Of a stretch of DNA of 64,000 bases, positions 9,208-18,856 are shown in pieces. The DNA comes from Nostoc sp. CENA543 (lineage in GTDB: Bacteria > Cyanobacteriota > Cyanobacteriia > Cyanobacteriales > Nostocaceae), in NCBI RefSeq assembly GCF_002896875.1, contig NZ_CP023278.1, forward strand, positions 3,162,001 to 3,226,000, given 5' to 3'. The notes below the pieces were generated by a model. It was given only the letters and a program-made list of their open reading frames with translations. It had not been told where the DNA came from and did not search any database. How positions within the stretch are numbered: position 1 is the first letter of the stretch; each line of letters starts with the position of its first letter. The position numbers were made by a program, and so were the translations under genes.

Positions 9208-9507
9208 AGCTTTTTTGGATCAAGAAAGTGCTGAGTGGTGTTAGCGGTAGCGCGGCGTTTAGCCGGTGCTGAGTGTTGAGTGCTGTTAGCGGAAGCGGGG
9301 CGTTTAGCCGGTGCTGACTAATGAGTAATGAGTGAAGTTTTTCTCCCCCTGCTCCCCCTACTTTCCCAGTCCCCAGTACCCAATCCCCAGTCCCTCTTTC
9401 TTATTTGACTGTGAGATTTTCTCGTGAATAACAAATTAGTAACTGGGCATGGGTAATCGTCAAAAATCACTGACAATCACCAATGCCCAATTACCAAAAA
9501 TTTAAAA
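9208..9507. repeat. Composite repeat block between gmk and psaL
   Basis: This 300-bp gap between convergent genes is largely repeat. It holds two units of a GC-rich sequence (GTTAGCGG-AGCG-GGCGTTTAGCC, about 9239-9262 and 9286-9312) interleaved with GTGCTGAGT-type heptamers, then CCCCAGT/CCCAATC runs near 9365-9400. The same composite block recurs after prfC at 29180-29260. No gene or clear terminator is visible. Confidence 0.6.
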
Positions 9508-10020
9508 TTAGCCTATTAGACCTTGGATGATAGCCAAATTACTGGTCAAGAAATAAGCTACTACTGCACCACCAATACCACCAATTAAGAAAGCACTGGC
9601 GAAGTTATTCCAGCCTTCTTTGGAATTAAAAGCGTCTGGGGGATTGGGTACAGTCACGCTAGCTAAGGCTTTGGGTGGGTTGCTGTTGGAATACAAAGAT
9701 AGACAAGCTGTGAGGATCACAACTAAACCTATAGAAGCCAACAATCCTGCCAAGTTAGCATTGTCTGCATTACGCAGTGGGCCTAGTTTAGCGAAGGGGC
9801 CAAACAATAAGTAACCGTGAGCCATACCCACTTCTAAACCGCGTCTAAAAGGGGTTAAGCCTGGGCGATAAGCAGGTAAGTTATTGATGAACCACTTAAC
9901 TGCGGGAGAGGAATTGACTGGGGTTTCCAGATTACCGATTTGTGGATCACCAGCAGGGAAAACAACTTCCCGATTTCTAGGATCGCCAGGAGAATTTTTG
10001 GATGCGTCTACTGCTTGCAT
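9508..10020 (-). CDS. psaL: Photosystem I reaction centre subunit XI (PsaL)
   Basis: The 170-residue protein is PsaL, the membrane subunit at the centre of photosystem I trimers or tetramers. Recognisable blocks are NREVVFPAGDPQIGNLETPV near the N terminus, WFINNLPAYRPGLTPFRRGLEVGMAHGY in the middle (quoted segments run from about residue 43) and a C-terminal membrane helix ending AYFLTSNLAIIQGLIG. Three hydrophobic helices are apparent, as in the family. The start is the ATG at 10020. It is downstream of psaF and psaJ on the same strand, separated from psaJ by about 150 bases containing AAAAGGC repeats. Confidence 0.97.
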   Translation of the reverse strand: MQAVDASKNSPGDPRNREVVFPAGDPQIGNLETPVNSSPAVKWFINNLPAYRPGLTPFRRGLEVGMAHGYLLFGPFAKLGPLRNADNANLAGLLASIGLVVILTACLSLYSNSNPPKALASVTVPNPPDAFNSKEGWNNFASAFLIGGIGGAVVAYFLTSNLAIIQGLIG

Positions 10021-10172
10021 ATTCTACGTTTGCCTCTAAATTTAGAAGGGTCGCACTTTGACCACGAAAACCCAGGGAGAAATATAAGTCAAAAGCTAAA
10101 AGGCAAAAGAAGAGAATCTTTTGACTTTTGACTTTTTACTTTTGCCTTACTTCTAACTCCTGACTTCTGAAT

Positions 10173-10319
10173 TTATGGTAGGGGGTGGAAAAGAAGGTCT
10201 GGGAAAAAGCGATTAAATTCAATTAAAATCCCAGCTGTGATTGTCAACCAGATAGTTGCTGCCACGGGTGCTGTAGAAATGAACTTAATCAAATAGCTTT
10301 GATCACCTTTGTCGGCCAT
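10173..10319 (-). CDS. psaJ: Photosystem I reaction centre subunit IX (PsaJ)
   Basis: A 48-residue ORF on the minus strand reads [19 protein letters not shown] and onward with one membrane helix ([13 protein letters not shown]) and the C-terminal [13 protein letters not shown] typical of PsaJ. PsaJ is a small membrane subunit that stabilises PsaF in photosystem I. It lies 38 bases after psaF in the same direction, the usual psaF-psaJ arrangement, so the two are probably co-transcribed. The start is the ATG at 10317-10319 (complement). Confidence 0.95.
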   Translation of the reverse strand: MADKGDQSYLIKFISTAPVAATIWLTITAGILIEFNRFFPDLLFHPLP

Positions 10320-10357
10320 GATTTAATCTCCAAAACAAGTGAGTGAACTAACTGGGA

Positions 10358-10852
10358 TTAGCGAGGAGAAACAGTGATTTCTGAATCTTTCGCGGTTAAT
10401 TCGCCAGCTAAGAATTCTTTTAAGGCAGCTGCTGGCCATGCAAAGCCTGTAGCAATGATGGAGAGTGCTAGACCCAAATCGATTTGGATTTCTTTGAGTT
10501 CGGTGTCAGAGTCTTTCTTGATGGCTTGTAAGTAAGCACGACCTACCCAACCAATCCAACCAGCAATATACAAGAACAGGATGCTAGGAATTAGGAAATC
10601 GCCAGCGCGATCAAGACGACCATCTACGATCAGGTGGGGATAGCCTTCTGGGCCGCAGAGGGCTTGAGAATAACGTTCAAAACGTTTTTTACCAGATTCG
10701 GGATCGGCTGTAGTATTACGGGCGTTTTTTGCTAGTGCTTGAAATGCAGGATTGTCTTTGCAGGGGGTCAGGTTTGCACCCAAAGCTTGTGCTGGGGGGG
10801 CAAAACTGAATGCTAGACAAATCACTAAAATCAAAGCAAACAATCTTCTCAT
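10358..10852 (-). CDS. psaF: Photosystem I reaction centre subunit III (PsaF)
   Basis: The 164-residue precursor begins with a signal peptide ([20 protein letters not shown]) ending at AQA, followed by the mature lumenal domain ([11 protein letters not shown]) with two cysteines (CKDN and LCGPEG). A C-terminal membrane helix starts near [20 protein letters not shown]. PsaF is the lumenal-side photosystem I subunit that docks plastocyanin or cytochrome c6 in some lineages. The ATG at 10852 fits the signal peptide. psaJ and psaL follow on the same strand. Confidence 0.97.
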   Translation of the reverse strand: MRRLFALILVICLAFSFAPPAQALGANLTPCKDNPAFQALAKNARNTTADPESGKKRFERYSQALCGPEGYPHLIVDGRLDRAGDFLIPSILFLYIAGWIGWVGRAYLQAIKKDSDTELKEIQIDLGLALSIIATGFAWPAAALKEFLAGELTAKDSEITVSPR

Positions 10853-11029
10853 GGATTTGTTTCCTTTTATTGCAAAAGAAAAAGTTTTATGTACAAAACG
10901 AAGCGGCTTGTACAGTCTTTATTTGCTTAACTAGCAAGTCATCATACTCTTGGGCGGGAATCGAGTAAAGTTGAAGTAAATAAAAGTTAAAGCTTCTCAA
11001 ACAAGTCGCAATTGTGGTACACACCTGGA

Positions 11030-12076
11030 ATGGTAACTGTTTTAGCAATAGAAACTAGCTGTGATGAAACTGCCGTGGCAATTGTTAAAAATCGTCAAGT
11101 TTGCAGCAGTATTATTACGTCCCAAATCGCGGTGCATCGGCAGTATGGTGGAGTGGTGCCGGAAGTCGCATCGCGCCAGCATTTGGAAATCATTAATTTA
11201 GCGATCGCCCAAGCCTTGGAGCAAGCCCAACTAGATTGGGGGCAAATCGACGGTATCGCAGCCACTTGCGCCCCTGGATTGGTGGGAGCGTTGTTAGTGG
11301 GTTTGACTGCGGCCAAAACTTTAGCGATTTTGTACAATAAACCATTTTTGGGAGTCCATCACCTCGAAGGTCACATCTACGCCACTTATTTGAGTGAGCC
11401 AACTTTAGATCCCCCTTTTCTTAGCTTACTGGTTTCCGGCGGACATACAAGCTTAATCTATGTTAAGGAATGTGGAGTTTACGAAACTTTAGGTGAAACC
11501 CGTGATGATGCCGCCGGAGAAGCCTTCGATAAGGTGGCTAGATTGTTAAATCTAGGTTATCCAGGCGGGCCAGTGATTGATCAACTCGCCCAAATTGGAA
11601 ATCCCCAAGCGTTTGCATTGCCAGAAGGCAAAGTATCTTTACCTGGTGGGGGTTTTCATCGCTATGATGGCAGTTTTAGCGGGTTAAAGACAGCAGTATT
11701 AAGATTAGTGCAGCAGCTAGAAAAAGATGAGCAAACATTGCCAGTAGCCGACTTAGCCGCCAGTTTTCAACAGACAGTAGCCAGGGCATTAACCAAAAGA
11801 GCGATCGCCTGTGCCATTGACTATAGCCTAAGTACAATTGCTGTAGGTGGTGGAGTAGCGGCTAACAGTGGCTTAAGAAAAAATTTACAAGTTGCTGCTG
11901 CTGAACATAACATTCGTGTTCTTTTCCCACCCTTAAAATTTTGTACTGATAACGCCGCCATGATTGCCTGCGCCGCCGCCGATCATTTATCCCGTGGTCA
12001 TACTTCACCCTTAACATTGGGCGTAGAGTCTAGACTGCCGTTAACGGAGGTGATGAAGTTATATCAATCCAGTTAA
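11030..12076 (+). CDS. tsaD: tRNA N6-adenosine threonylcarbamoyltransferase TsaD
   Basis: This 348-residue protein transfers the threonylcarbamoyl group to A37 of ANN-reading tRNAs (t6A synthesis). It shows the N-terminal [14 protein letters not shown] motif, the metal-binding HHLEGH segment, LVSGGHTSL and the C-terminal [10 protein letters not shown] with TDNAAMIA, in the standard order. The ATG at 11030 is chosen; an upstream TTG at 11012 would add six residues without family support. The partner enzyme TsaC lies at 18186, about 6 kb away. The stop is followed by a GGGTGTAA tandem repeat. Confidence 0.95.
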   Translation: MVTVLAIETSCDETAVAIVKNRQVCSSIITSQIAVHRQYGGVVPEVASRQHLEIINLAIAQALEQAQLDWGQIDGIAATCAPGLVGALLVGLTAAKTLAILYNKPFLGVHHLEGHIYATYLSEPTLDPPFLSLLVSGGHTSLIYVKECGVYETLGETRDDAAGEAFDKVARLLNLGYPGGPVIDQLAQIGNPQAFALPEGKVSLPGGGFHRYDGSFSGLKTAVLRLVQQLEKDEQTLPVADLAASFQQTVARALTKRAIACAIDYSLSTIAVGGGVAANSGLRKNLQVAAAEHNIRVLFPPLKFCTDNAAMIACAAADHLSRGHTSPLTLGVESRLPLTEVMKLYQSS

Positions 12077-12188
12077 GGGTGTAAGGGTGTAAGGGTGTAA
12101 GGGTGTAGGGGTGCAGGGAAGATTAAACCCCAGTCCCCAGTCCCCAGTCCCCAGTCCCCAGTCCCCAATGCCCAATGCCCAATGCCCA
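12074..12188. repeat. Tandem short repeats (GGGTGTAA, CCCCAGT, AATGCCC)
   Basis: Directly after tsaD lie about four GGGTGTAA units (12077-12112), then about five CCCCAGT heptamers (12127-12165) and three AATGCCC heptamers (12167-12188). These are short tandemly repeated repetitive sequences characteristic of heterocystous cyanobacteria. They continue into the 3' end of the next gene, whose last residues IVNS are encoded by TATTGAC-type repeat units. Confidence 0.8.
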
Positions 12189-13118
12189 TTAACTATTGAC
12201 TATTGATCCCTGCTTTGTCAGTATTGCGCGAATATGATCAGCCACAGCATCTGGCTGTTCCAACATGGCCAGATGTCCACAATCAGGAATTTCAATCACA
12301 TTATCGCCACAATATTGGAAAAGCCTATGGAAGCTAGCTAAATGACGCACGTACTTGGGTTCCATAACTTTATCCTCAGCACCAGCTATAAAATATACTG
12401 GCTGTTTCAACTGTGACACCAACTTGGGTAAAAGATTGATTTCCTCTTCAGTTGTGGACTCTAGTAATGATCCTAGTGCAGCTTCAGGATCTGCTACGAC
12501 AAAATCAATCACGCGCTGACGCGCCCAATAGCGATCTAATGGACGAGATACATTGTTTCTGGTAAATAAAAAATCAATTAGAGGTACTTGAGATAACCAA
12601 CGGGGACGAACTTGTAAAAATTTTTGTCCGGCGGAGCGAAATTGCTCAAAAGCTTCTTTGAGATAGATCCCACCACCTGCATTGATACAGACTACACCCT
12701 TAATTACTTCCGGCATTTGCGCTGCTGCCCAGAGTGCGATCGTACCCCCTAAAGAGTGACCAATTAGCCAAGCATTGGCAATATTTAACTGTTGCAAGAG
12801 GGTGACTAAATCATGAGCGTAAGCAGCTGGTGTATGGAGAGACTCAAAAGCATAATTTAGGTTGCTAATGGATTTAGAGGCAGAACTGATGGAACTTTCT
12901 TCCTCTGGGAACTCAGTATCTAACTGAGACTGAGATTCACCAAAGCCCCTTAAATCATAAGACAAACACTGAAAATCCTCTGACAACCGCGAGATCACAG
13001 GTTGCCAGTATCCACGACTGTTTAGCCAACCGTGAACAAACACCAAAGCATGGGGACTGGACGTGGGAGCAGTTAGCTCGTATGCGTGTGGGAAACCCAA
13101 GATTTCAATAGTTGCCAT
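12189..13118 (-). CDS. Alpha/beta hydrolase
   Basis: The 309-residue protein has the alpha/beta hydrolase order: oxyanion-region HGWLNSRGYW at about residues 29-38, SYDLRGFGES, the nucleophile elbow GHSLGGT (Ser), the acid region GAEDKVMEP (Asp) and the catalytic His in DCGHLAMLEQPD near the C terminus. The complete triad suggests an active esterase or related hydrolase, but the substrate cannot be assigned. A serine-rich insert (EEESSISSASKSIS) lies between the DLRGFGES segment and the nucleophile. The last four residues are encoded by intergenic repeat. No signal peptide is evident. Confidence 0.85.
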   Translation of the reverse strand: MATIEILGFPHAYELTAPTSSPHALVFVHGWLNSRGYWQPVISRLSEDFQCLSYDLRGFGESQSQLDTEFPEEESSISSASKSISNLNYAFESLHTPAAYAHDLVTLLQQLNIANAWLIGHSLGGTIALWAAAQMPEVIKGVVCINAGGGIYLKEAFEQFRSAGQKFLQVRPRWLSQVPLIDFLFTRNNVSRPLDRYWARQRVIDFVVADPEAALGSLLESTTEEEINLLPKLVSQLKQPVYFIAGAEDKVMEPKYVRHLASFHRLFQYCGDNVIEIPDCGHLAMLEQPDAVADHIRAILTKQGSIVNS

Positions 13119-13273
13119 ATCTATATCGTACCGTTAAGAGTGGGTGCGACTGGATATAAAGCAAGACAAACTATCGAAAATTCAAAATTCTCTATGGTCA
13201 GAAACTACAAAATTTTAAGAAAGCATTGGGTATTAGGCATTGATTGGCTTTTAGGAGTCCATTGCCTATTCCC

Positions 13274-13993
13274 TTACTTACCTAGTAATCTTTGACGCAC
13301 TCCCTCCGCAATTTTATGTCCTAGATACTCAGGAATTAAACTTTCATTTGGCCCTAATAGGTAGAGAATCAATCTTGTACGTCCCCGCCAAACTAATAAA
13401 TTGGCATTAACAACTAAAAGGTCTTCTTGCCAGATGGCGTACATGACCTTATAAAATAACCCTGGTTGATTATCTGCCTCAATGACTAAAGCCGGCAGAT
13501 GAAATACCGGATCAACGTAAAATTCCGTCTGTACCTGTTCTAAACCCACATCTAAGTTAAATTCTACTGCTAGCATCTCTTCCACCTCGAATCTGCCGCC
13601 CAAGGCTTCACGAATGGCGCGACAAACATTGTCGGCGGTTTTCTCTGTCAAGGCTTTACTACCACGAGATACCAAAAGTTTGATAAAAACGAGCATGGGA
13701 GGACGAATCTGTCCATATAGACTCAAACTGTGGATAGTTAGTCCATAAGCTGCTAGCACACCAAAAATATCACTTAACAGAAATGACTGATTGCGATAGG
13801 CAAAATGTAATGCACTTTTACTACCTTCTGGTTTTAGTTCAATGACAGCCCGTTTGGTTTTATAAAGCCGATAGGCTAACCGGAGATTTTGCAGTTGAAT
13901 TTCACTGCTGACAAATTGCTCATAAAATTGGGGAAACGCTCGGTTGAAGCGTTTTAGGAGTTCCAGTGTTGAAGATTTTAAGCCAGAAGCCAT
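13274..13993 (-). CDS. Protein with two ACT-like domains
   Basis: The 239-residue protein contains two ACT-type ligand-binding segments. The first is around LLSDIFGVLAAYGLTIHSLSLYG (quoted in part; residues about 73-95) and the second around ALVIEADNQPGLFYKVMYAI, with VVNANLLVWRGRTRLILYLL after it. This resembles the tandem ACT region at the C terminus of GlnD-like proteins, but no nucleotidyltransferase or HD domain is present. It is probably a small regulatory or amino-acid-sensing protein; its partner is unknown. The start is the ATG at 13993. It is followed by the hydrolase gene in the same direction after about 155 bases. Confidence 0.7.
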   Translation of the reverse strand: MASGLKSSTLELLKRFNRAFPQFYEQFVSSEIQLQNLRLAYRLYKTKRAVIELKPEGSKSALHFAYRNQSFLLSDIFGVLAAYGLTIHSLSLYGQIRPPMLVFIKLLVSRGSKALTEKTADNVCRAIREALGGRFEVEEMLAVEFNLDVGLEQVQTEFYVDPVFHLPALVIEADNQPGLFYKVMYAIWQEDLLVVNANLLVWRGRTRLILYLLGPNESLIPEYLGHKIAEGVRQRLLGK

Positions 13994-14508
13994 CTTTGGG
14001 GTTAAAACTCGCTTGCTTACGTCGCCTGGGAAGTGGGAATGGGGTAAAGAGAGAATTGGGAATGGGGAATTGGGACTGGGTGTGAAAGTTTCAAGGTGTA
14101 AGGATTTTTTCTGTTACGAACAAGGTCAAGGTTTACAGTCTAACCCCTTGTTAATGATCTAGGTTTCCCAATTCCCCATTCTCGACTCCCTATTCCCTGT
14201 CTTTAGTCTTCCCCATCTTGCCCTTGACTCATCTTCAGTAATTAATACCTAGTCCTTAAGTATTTATATACAAATCGATCCTAGTATTTTCTCCTTTTCA
14301 GGAATTTCTCCTAGCCTTTACAACAAAGTGCTAAAGTTGAAGATGATTGGTGTGAAACACGCAATATCTGCCTGTGGCTATGAAAAACCTCAATGATTTC
14401 TCACAAACTTGAGAATTCAGGTTAAAAATAGTACAGGTTTCAGAAAACGTGAATCAACACTTTTAAGAGTGGAAACCAATTCAGTTATACTACCCGAACC
14501 ACGTTGGC
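13994..14508. other. Intergenic region upstream of the Ycf52-like acetyltransferase
   Basis: This 515-bp gap between divergent genes contains GGGAATTGGGA-type short repeats (about 14030-14080 and 14160-14200). The rest is AT-rich sequence that presumably holds promoters for both neighbours. I see no gene, RNA or clear regulatory palindrome. Confidence 0.4.
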
Positions 14509-15063
14509 ATGGGTTTTTGGAAAACTTGGTTTAGTACATCAGAATCTGCGACAACAAGTAAAACAACCTCTTTTGAAGAGCATACAGTAGATGCTACAGG
14601 CAACTCTTACTCCAATAGTGATGCCTCCGCAGCTACGCGGAGTGCGGAACGTATTGTTTTCAGTACGGAGCGAGATATTGATCTGTATGAATTAGAAGAA
14701 CTGTGTGATGCTGTCGGTTGGTCGCGTCGTCCCTTAAGAAAAGTTAAAAAGGCTATTGAGCATAGTTTTCTCGTAGCCTCCATGTGGCAAGTCAGAGGCA
14801 ATCAAAGACGACTGATTGGTTTTGCTCGTGCTACCTCAGATCACGCCTTTAACGCCACGATTTGGGATGTGGTGGTTCACCCTGACTTTCAAGGTAGAGG
14901 GTTGGGTAAGGCCTTGATGAAATATGTCCTCAAAAAACTCAGAAGTGAAGAGATTAGCAATGTCACACTGTTTGCTGATCCTCATGTTGTAGATTTCTAC
15001 AGAACTATGGGTTTTATGCCAGATCCAGAGGGGATCAAAGGTATGTTTTGGTATCCTCATTAA
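14509..15063 (+). CDS. GNAT acetyltransferase, Ycf52/NSI-like
   Basis: The 184-residue protein has an N-terminal low-complexity Ser/Thr-rich stretch (about 1-45) followed by a GNAT domain. The acetyl-CoA-binding motif A reads [19 protein letters not shown]. The preceding segment [19 protein letters not shown] resembles the plastid Ycf52/NSI acetyltransferases of algae and plants, so a lysine or N-terminal protein acetyltransferase role is plausible but inferred. A second GNAT gene at 19728-20198 shares the diagnostic strings GFARATSD and ATIWDVV, so the two are paralogues. The start is the ATG at 14509. Confidence 0.85.
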   Translation: MGFWKTWFSTSESATTSKTTSFEEHTVDATGNSYSNSDASAATRSAERIVFSTERDIDLYELEELCDAVGWSRRPLRKVKKAIEHSFLVASMWQVRGNQRRLIGFARATSDHAFNATIWDVVVHPDFQGRGLGKALMKYVLKKLRSEEISNVTLFADPHVVDFYRTMGFMPDPEGIKGMFWYPH

Positions 15064-15241
15064 CTTTACTAATCTGGGGCGAATGTTGAAATTTCGACTC
15101 GGCTCGGCTTCTTCTTCGGGCGCAGTCGAGGTTTCAACGGCTAGCCGTCGATTGATTGGAGGGCAGATAAAAAAATCGGTATGGAAAAATTAAATGTTGT
15201 GGTAAGTTGTTAACAATAGTGATATAATGAAAAAGTTGTTA

Positions 15242-15315
15242 CGGGATGTAGCGCAGCTTGGTAGCGCGCCTGCTTTGGGAGCAGGATGCCGCAGGTTCAA
15301 ATCCTGTCATCCCGA
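15242..15315 (+). tRNA. tRNA-Pro (anticodon UGG)
   Basis: A complete cloverleaf can be folded. The acceptor stem CGGGATG pairs with CATCCCG, the D arm contains GCGCAGCTTGGTAGCGC, the anticodon stem CCTGC/GCAGG encloses the loop TTTGGGA (anticodon TGG), and the T arm contains GGTTCAAATCC. The discriminator base is A and no CCA is encoded. No intron is present. Confidence 0.96.
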
Positions 15316-16102
15316 TTTAAGATAATCAAGCTGTAACGTTAAGTCAAGACTAGAGTCGTTTTGCTTGAAAACGGAAAAGCTAAATTACGTTAAGTAATGT
15401 GAAAAAACTAGGATTAAGTTTGTAGTAAGGACTTTAGTCCTTATCTGTTCGCAGAGCGTCTCACAGAGAGGACTAAAGTCCTCACTACCAACCTCTAATC
15501 ATTTACTATGCTCTACCTAGTTGAGTAGCCTTAGTTTTAACTTAATGCCAATCCATAGGAAATTCCCTAAAAAATAGAAAATTTAACTTGAATAGATAAA
15601 TGTTAAGCTGTTGACCATTGAATTTATTCAGGTCAATCAATTCATGCTGACAAACTTATAAAGGTTGATTGGAACTATATAGGATTGATTGCCTAAAACG
15701 CTGCTAAATGGAACAATTAACTATTTGATGGTGTCCCTCATGTATGAGGAATTCCAGAGAATGGCCTTGAATCCAGGAAAAGAGAGAATGTTTTTTTGCT
15801 CTATAAGTGCTACAACAGCTAAATACTAATAGGCATCTACAGTATTACTTAGTGCATAGCAAGGTAAATTTGAAAGAAAACACAACTTGACCACATTCCA
15901 ATAGTGATGAATATCACGATCGCAGTTCCCAGAAACTTGAAGACATAACGTTTTGAGAGATGCTTGCTAGTATTAATCAACTGCGATCAGTTTTTCACAT
16001 CTCCAAGGGATTGCTATATAACTAAGACTAGTTGGTGCTATGCCAATCACACAATTTGTCTCACTTCATAACTAAGTTGAACTATTGATACGAGGAACTG
16101 TC
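15316..16102. other. Intergenic region with a palindromic repeat element
   Basis: This gap of about 790 bp has no credible gene. Its main feature is a 67-bp element at 15422-15488 (listed separately). The rest is AT-rich and presumably contains the tic22 promoter close to 16080. Confidence 0.5.
15422..15488. repeat. Palindromic MITE-like element (GTAGTAAGGACTTTAGTCC family)
   Basis: The element is bounded by near-perfect inverted ends, GTAGTAAGGACTTTAGTCCT and AGGACTAAAGTCCTCACTAC. Each arm itself contains a palindrome (AGGACTTTAGTCCT and AGGACTAAAGTCCT). The centre holds the GCAGAGCGTCTC sequence seen in other repeats of the window. A shorter, decayed copy with the same ends lies at 25905-25951. 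Confidence 0.75.
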
Positions 16103-16906
16103 ATGAAAACATTGGTTCGTTGGGGCTTAATATTGGGTCTTACGGGCAGTATAATACCTGCTGAATTGCCAGGGTTAGGTAGTCAACAGGCACTAGCACT
16201 ACCACAAGATCAGGTAGTTAGTAAACTACAACAAGTACCTGTATTTACACTCACTAATGCTAAAGGTGAATTTATTGTTGTTTCTAGAGAAAACCAAGGG
16301 AAAAAGCTCTCACAGGTAGGATTTTTTCTGAGCAAACAGGATGCACAAAAGTTTTTAGATAATCGTCTGAAGAAAGAAAACCCCCAATTGGCTAGTACGC
16401 TACAAGTCAGGCCTTTGTCTTTAGCCGATTACTATAAGATTGTCCTAGAAGGTAAAAAGAAATCAGATTCGATTATTTATACCTTGATGCCGATGCAACA
16501 ACAGGTTGAATCGGCAGTTAGTTTGTTAAATCAGAGTGGTCAAAAGGGAAATCAATTCAACGGTATCCCCTTATTTGTACCTAAATTTAAGAAAGAAAAT
16601 AGCTATTTGACAATCCCTTTGGCACAGGGAAATGAACGTTATATTCCGTTCTTTTTTGAGAAAGAGCAAGCTGTAGCTTTGTTAGATGAATTCAAGAAAG
16701 CTGTACCCCAAGAAGGTGCTAATACTGAGATTCAGGTGGTAGACCTTTACGGTGTAATGGAAGCTCTCAATAGCAGTAATGATCCGATGATGAATAAAAT
16801 TGTCTTATATCCATCACGGGAATCTATCAATTTTATTCGTTCTTTAGCTCCCCAATCTCCTGCGTCAAATCAACGTCCAGCCGCTACACCACCGAAGAAA
16901 AAATAA
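16103..16906 (+). CDS. tic22: Tic22-like periplasmic/thylakoid chaperone-type protein
   Basis: The 267-residue protein begins with a signal peptide (MKTLVRWGLILGLTGSIIP...) that probably ends near ALALP. It then follows the Tic22 family pattern: QVPVFTLTNAKGEFIVV, VGFFLSKQDAQKFLD and a second similar half (YIPFFFEKEQAVALLDEF). In Anabaena sp. PCC 7120 the homologue (alr0114, recalled) is an essential protein linked to thylakoids and outer membrane biogenesis. The ATG at 16103 with CGAGGAA upstream is the start. The C terminus is Pro/Lys-rich. It is followed by prmC in the same direction after about 130 bases. Confidence 0.9.
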   Translation: MKTLVRWGLILGLTGSIIPAELPGLGSQQALALPQDQVVSKLQQVPVFTLTNAKGEFIVVSRENQGKKLSQVGFFLSKQDAQKFLDNRLKKENPQLASTLQVRPLSLADYYKIVLEGKKKSDSIIYTLMPMQQQVESAVSLLNQSGQKGNQFNGIPLFVPKFKKENSYLTIPLAQGNERYIPFFFEKEQAVALLDEFKKAVPQEGANTEIQVVDLYGVMEALNSSNDPMMNKIVLYPSRESINFIRSLAPQSPASNQRPAATPPKKK

Positions 16907-17039
16907 TGACCCGAAGACTTACGCACTGTGTATTCAGGGAATTAAGTCGGTTGAGCATTTTGACGGCTAATATTTAATAAACAGCGATCGCTGGCGCATA
17001 TTAAGAAAATCAACAGTTTACACCTGATAATTCTGCTCA

Positions 17040-17954
17040 ATGCGTAAGTACAATGTGGTTTCTGGTTTACAACTTTGGCAATGGCGCAACAAAGCAATCA
17101 AAGCAGCGATCGCTGATCATATTCCAGTCGCGGAAATAGATTGGTTACTGCAAGAGTTAGCGGGTTTAGACAGGTTAGCACTGCGTCTAGAGTCTTTTAA
17201 AGACAAAGTTGAGATGAGTATGGCTTTGTCTTTAGAAGAACTAGACCAACTTTGGCAAAGACGCTTAGAGGAGCGTTTGCCTGTACAGTATATTGCTGGG
17301 AGTACACCTTGGCGAAAATTTCGCCTGAAAGTTTCCCATGCAGTTTTAATTCCCAGACCAGAAACTGAATGCTTGATAGATTTAGCTGTGGCTGCTACTG
17401 CTAACAGTGCGATCGCATCACAACTACAGCAAGGAAATTGGGTAGATTTGGGAACTGGTAGTGGCGCGATCGCTTTGGGATTGGCTGATGCTTTACCACA
17501 AGCGACAATTCACGCTGTAGATTTTAGTCGAGAAGCTTTAGCGATCGCTCAGGAAAATGCTGATACTCTAGGTCTAGCTGACCGCATCCGGTTTTATCAT
17601 GGGTCGTGGTGGCAACCGTTAACAGACCTCAAAGGTCAAGTTAGTGGGATGGTGTCTAACCCACCCTATATTCCTAGCCATGTTGTACCGACATTGCAAC
17701 CAGAAGTAGTCAACCATGAACCACATTTAGCCTTAGATGGTGGTGCTGATGGTTTGGATGATATTCGCCAATTGATCGAAGTTTCCCCTAGTTATATAAG
17801 GCCTGGTGGCATTTGGCTAATTGAAATGATGGCTGGACAAGCTGAAGCAGTAAAAACCCTTTTACAGCAGCAAGGTAGCTATGAAAACATTCAAATTCAC
17901 AAGGATTTAGAAGGTATTGAACGCTTTGCTTTAGCTTATGTGAGTGCTGAGTAA
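17040..17954 (+). CDS. prmC: Release factor glutamine methyltransferase PrmC
   Basis: This 304-residue S-adenosylmethionine-dependent enzyme methylates the GGQ glutamine of peptide chain release factors 1 and 2. The SAM-binding motif VDLGTGSGAIALGLA and the catalytic NPPY motif (VSNPPYIPS) are present. The N-terminal helical domain precedes the conserved GSTPWRKFRLKV and LIPRPETE segments. Length and order fit PrmC/HemK. The stop lies within the first unit of a tandem TAATGAG repeat array, so the last residues (VSAE) derive partly from repeat sequence. Confidence 0.93.
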   Translation: MRKYNVVSGLQLWQWRNKAIKAAIADHIPVAEIDWLLQELAGLDRLALRLESFKDKVEMSMALSLEELDQLWQRRLEERLPVQYIAGSTPWRKFRLKVSHAVLIPRPETECLIDLAVAATANSAIASQLQQGNWVDLGTGSGAIALGLADALPQATIHAVDFSREALAIAQENADTLGLADRIRFYHGSWWQPLTDLKGQVSGMVSNPPYIPSHVVPTLQPEVVNHEPHLALDGGADGLDDIRQLIEVSPSYIRPGGIWLIEMMAGQAEAVKTLLQQQGSYENIQIHKDLEGIERFALAYVSAE

Positions 17955-18140
17955 TGAGTAATGAGTAATGAGTAATGAGTAATGAGTAATGAGTAATGAG
18001 TAATGAGTAATGAGTAATGACCATTGACTAATGGCTAATGACTAATGACTAATGACTAATGACTATTGACTAATGACTATTGACTATTGAGTGCTGAGTC
18101 TTAATTTTGAATTTTGAATTTTGAATTTTGAATTTTAAGT
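17945..18140. repeat. Tandem heptamer array TAATGAG/TGACTAA and TTTTGAA units
   Basis: About ten copies of TAATGAG (17951-18017) are followed by about eight TGACTAA/TGACTAT heptamers (18022-18090) and then repeated TTTTGAATT units (18108-18135). This is a long example of the short tandem repeats seen throughout the window. It starts at the prmC stop codon. Confidence 0.88.
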
Positions 18141-18185
18141 TGGTATGAGTAGTAGTGTTCCACACAACTCATAACTCAGGAATTT

Positions 18186-18782
18186 ATGACTAAAGTGGCT
18201 TTAGAAAAATTAATTGCTGGTGTGCGTGCTGGTGTTGTTGTCAGTTTTCCTACGGATACTGTTCCTGCACTGGCGACTTTACCGAAAAAAGCAGGGTTGA
18301 TTTTTGCGACTAAACAGCGCAGTCAGGATAAGCCTTTAATTTTAATGGGAGCTAGTGCGGAAGATTTATGGCCTTATGTTCAGGGTAGCCAAGAAGAATA
18401 TCAGATTTGGCAGCAAGTGGTGAATCAGTATTGGCCTGGTGCATTGACACTGGTATTACCGGCTAGCGATCGCATCCCCCAAGCGATGAATCCCCATGAT
18501 CCTACAACTATTGGGATTCGAGTTCCGAACAGTGCGATCGCTCAAGCTATTTTGTCACGCACAGGCCCTTTAGCTACCACAAGTGCCAACTTATCAGGTC
18601 AGCCAGCTCTACAAACTATGGCAGAAATTGATGATCAATTTCCTGATGTACTGACATTAGAGTTTACGCCTGAAGAATTTTTCAGTGAAAATACTATACT
18701 GCGTCAGCCTTCTACTGTTGCTAAATGGACAGGGAACAACTGGAAAATTTTACGTCAAGGTGCTATTAATTTAAGCATTTAG
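18186..18782 (+). CDS. tsaC: L-threonylcarbamoyladenylate synthase (TsaC/Sua5-YrdC)
   Basis: The 198-residue protein has the YrdC-domain pattern: PTDTVPALA near the N terminus, KQRSQDKPLILMG, WPGALTLVLPA, GIRVPNS and the TSANLSGQPA motif. It makes threonylcarbamoyl-AMP from threonine, bicarbonate and ATP, the substrate for TsaD (11030-12076). It lacks the extra Sua5 C-terminal domain. The start is the ATG at 18186. The histidine kinase gene follows 74 bases later in the same direction. Confidence 0.92.
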   Translation: MTKVALEKLIAGVRAGVVVSFPTDTVPALATLPKKAGLIFATKQRSQDKPLILMGASAEDLWPYVQGSQEEYQIWQQVVNQYWPGALTLVLPASDRIPQAMNPHDPTTIGIRVPNSAIAQAILSRTGPLATTSANLSGQPALQTMAEIDDQFPDVLTLEFTPEEFFSENTILRQPSTVAKWTGNNWKILRQGAINLSI

Positions 18783-18856
18783 CGTTTAAATGGGTTGAAG
18801 TGGGAAACAGTTGTTTCCTGGTTGTGATCAAAGAAAAAGTTAATATCTGTCAAAAT

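Noticed and set aside
17945-18140. Possible CRISPR array
   Set aside because: The units are contiguous heptamers without unique spacers, so it is a tandem short repeat.
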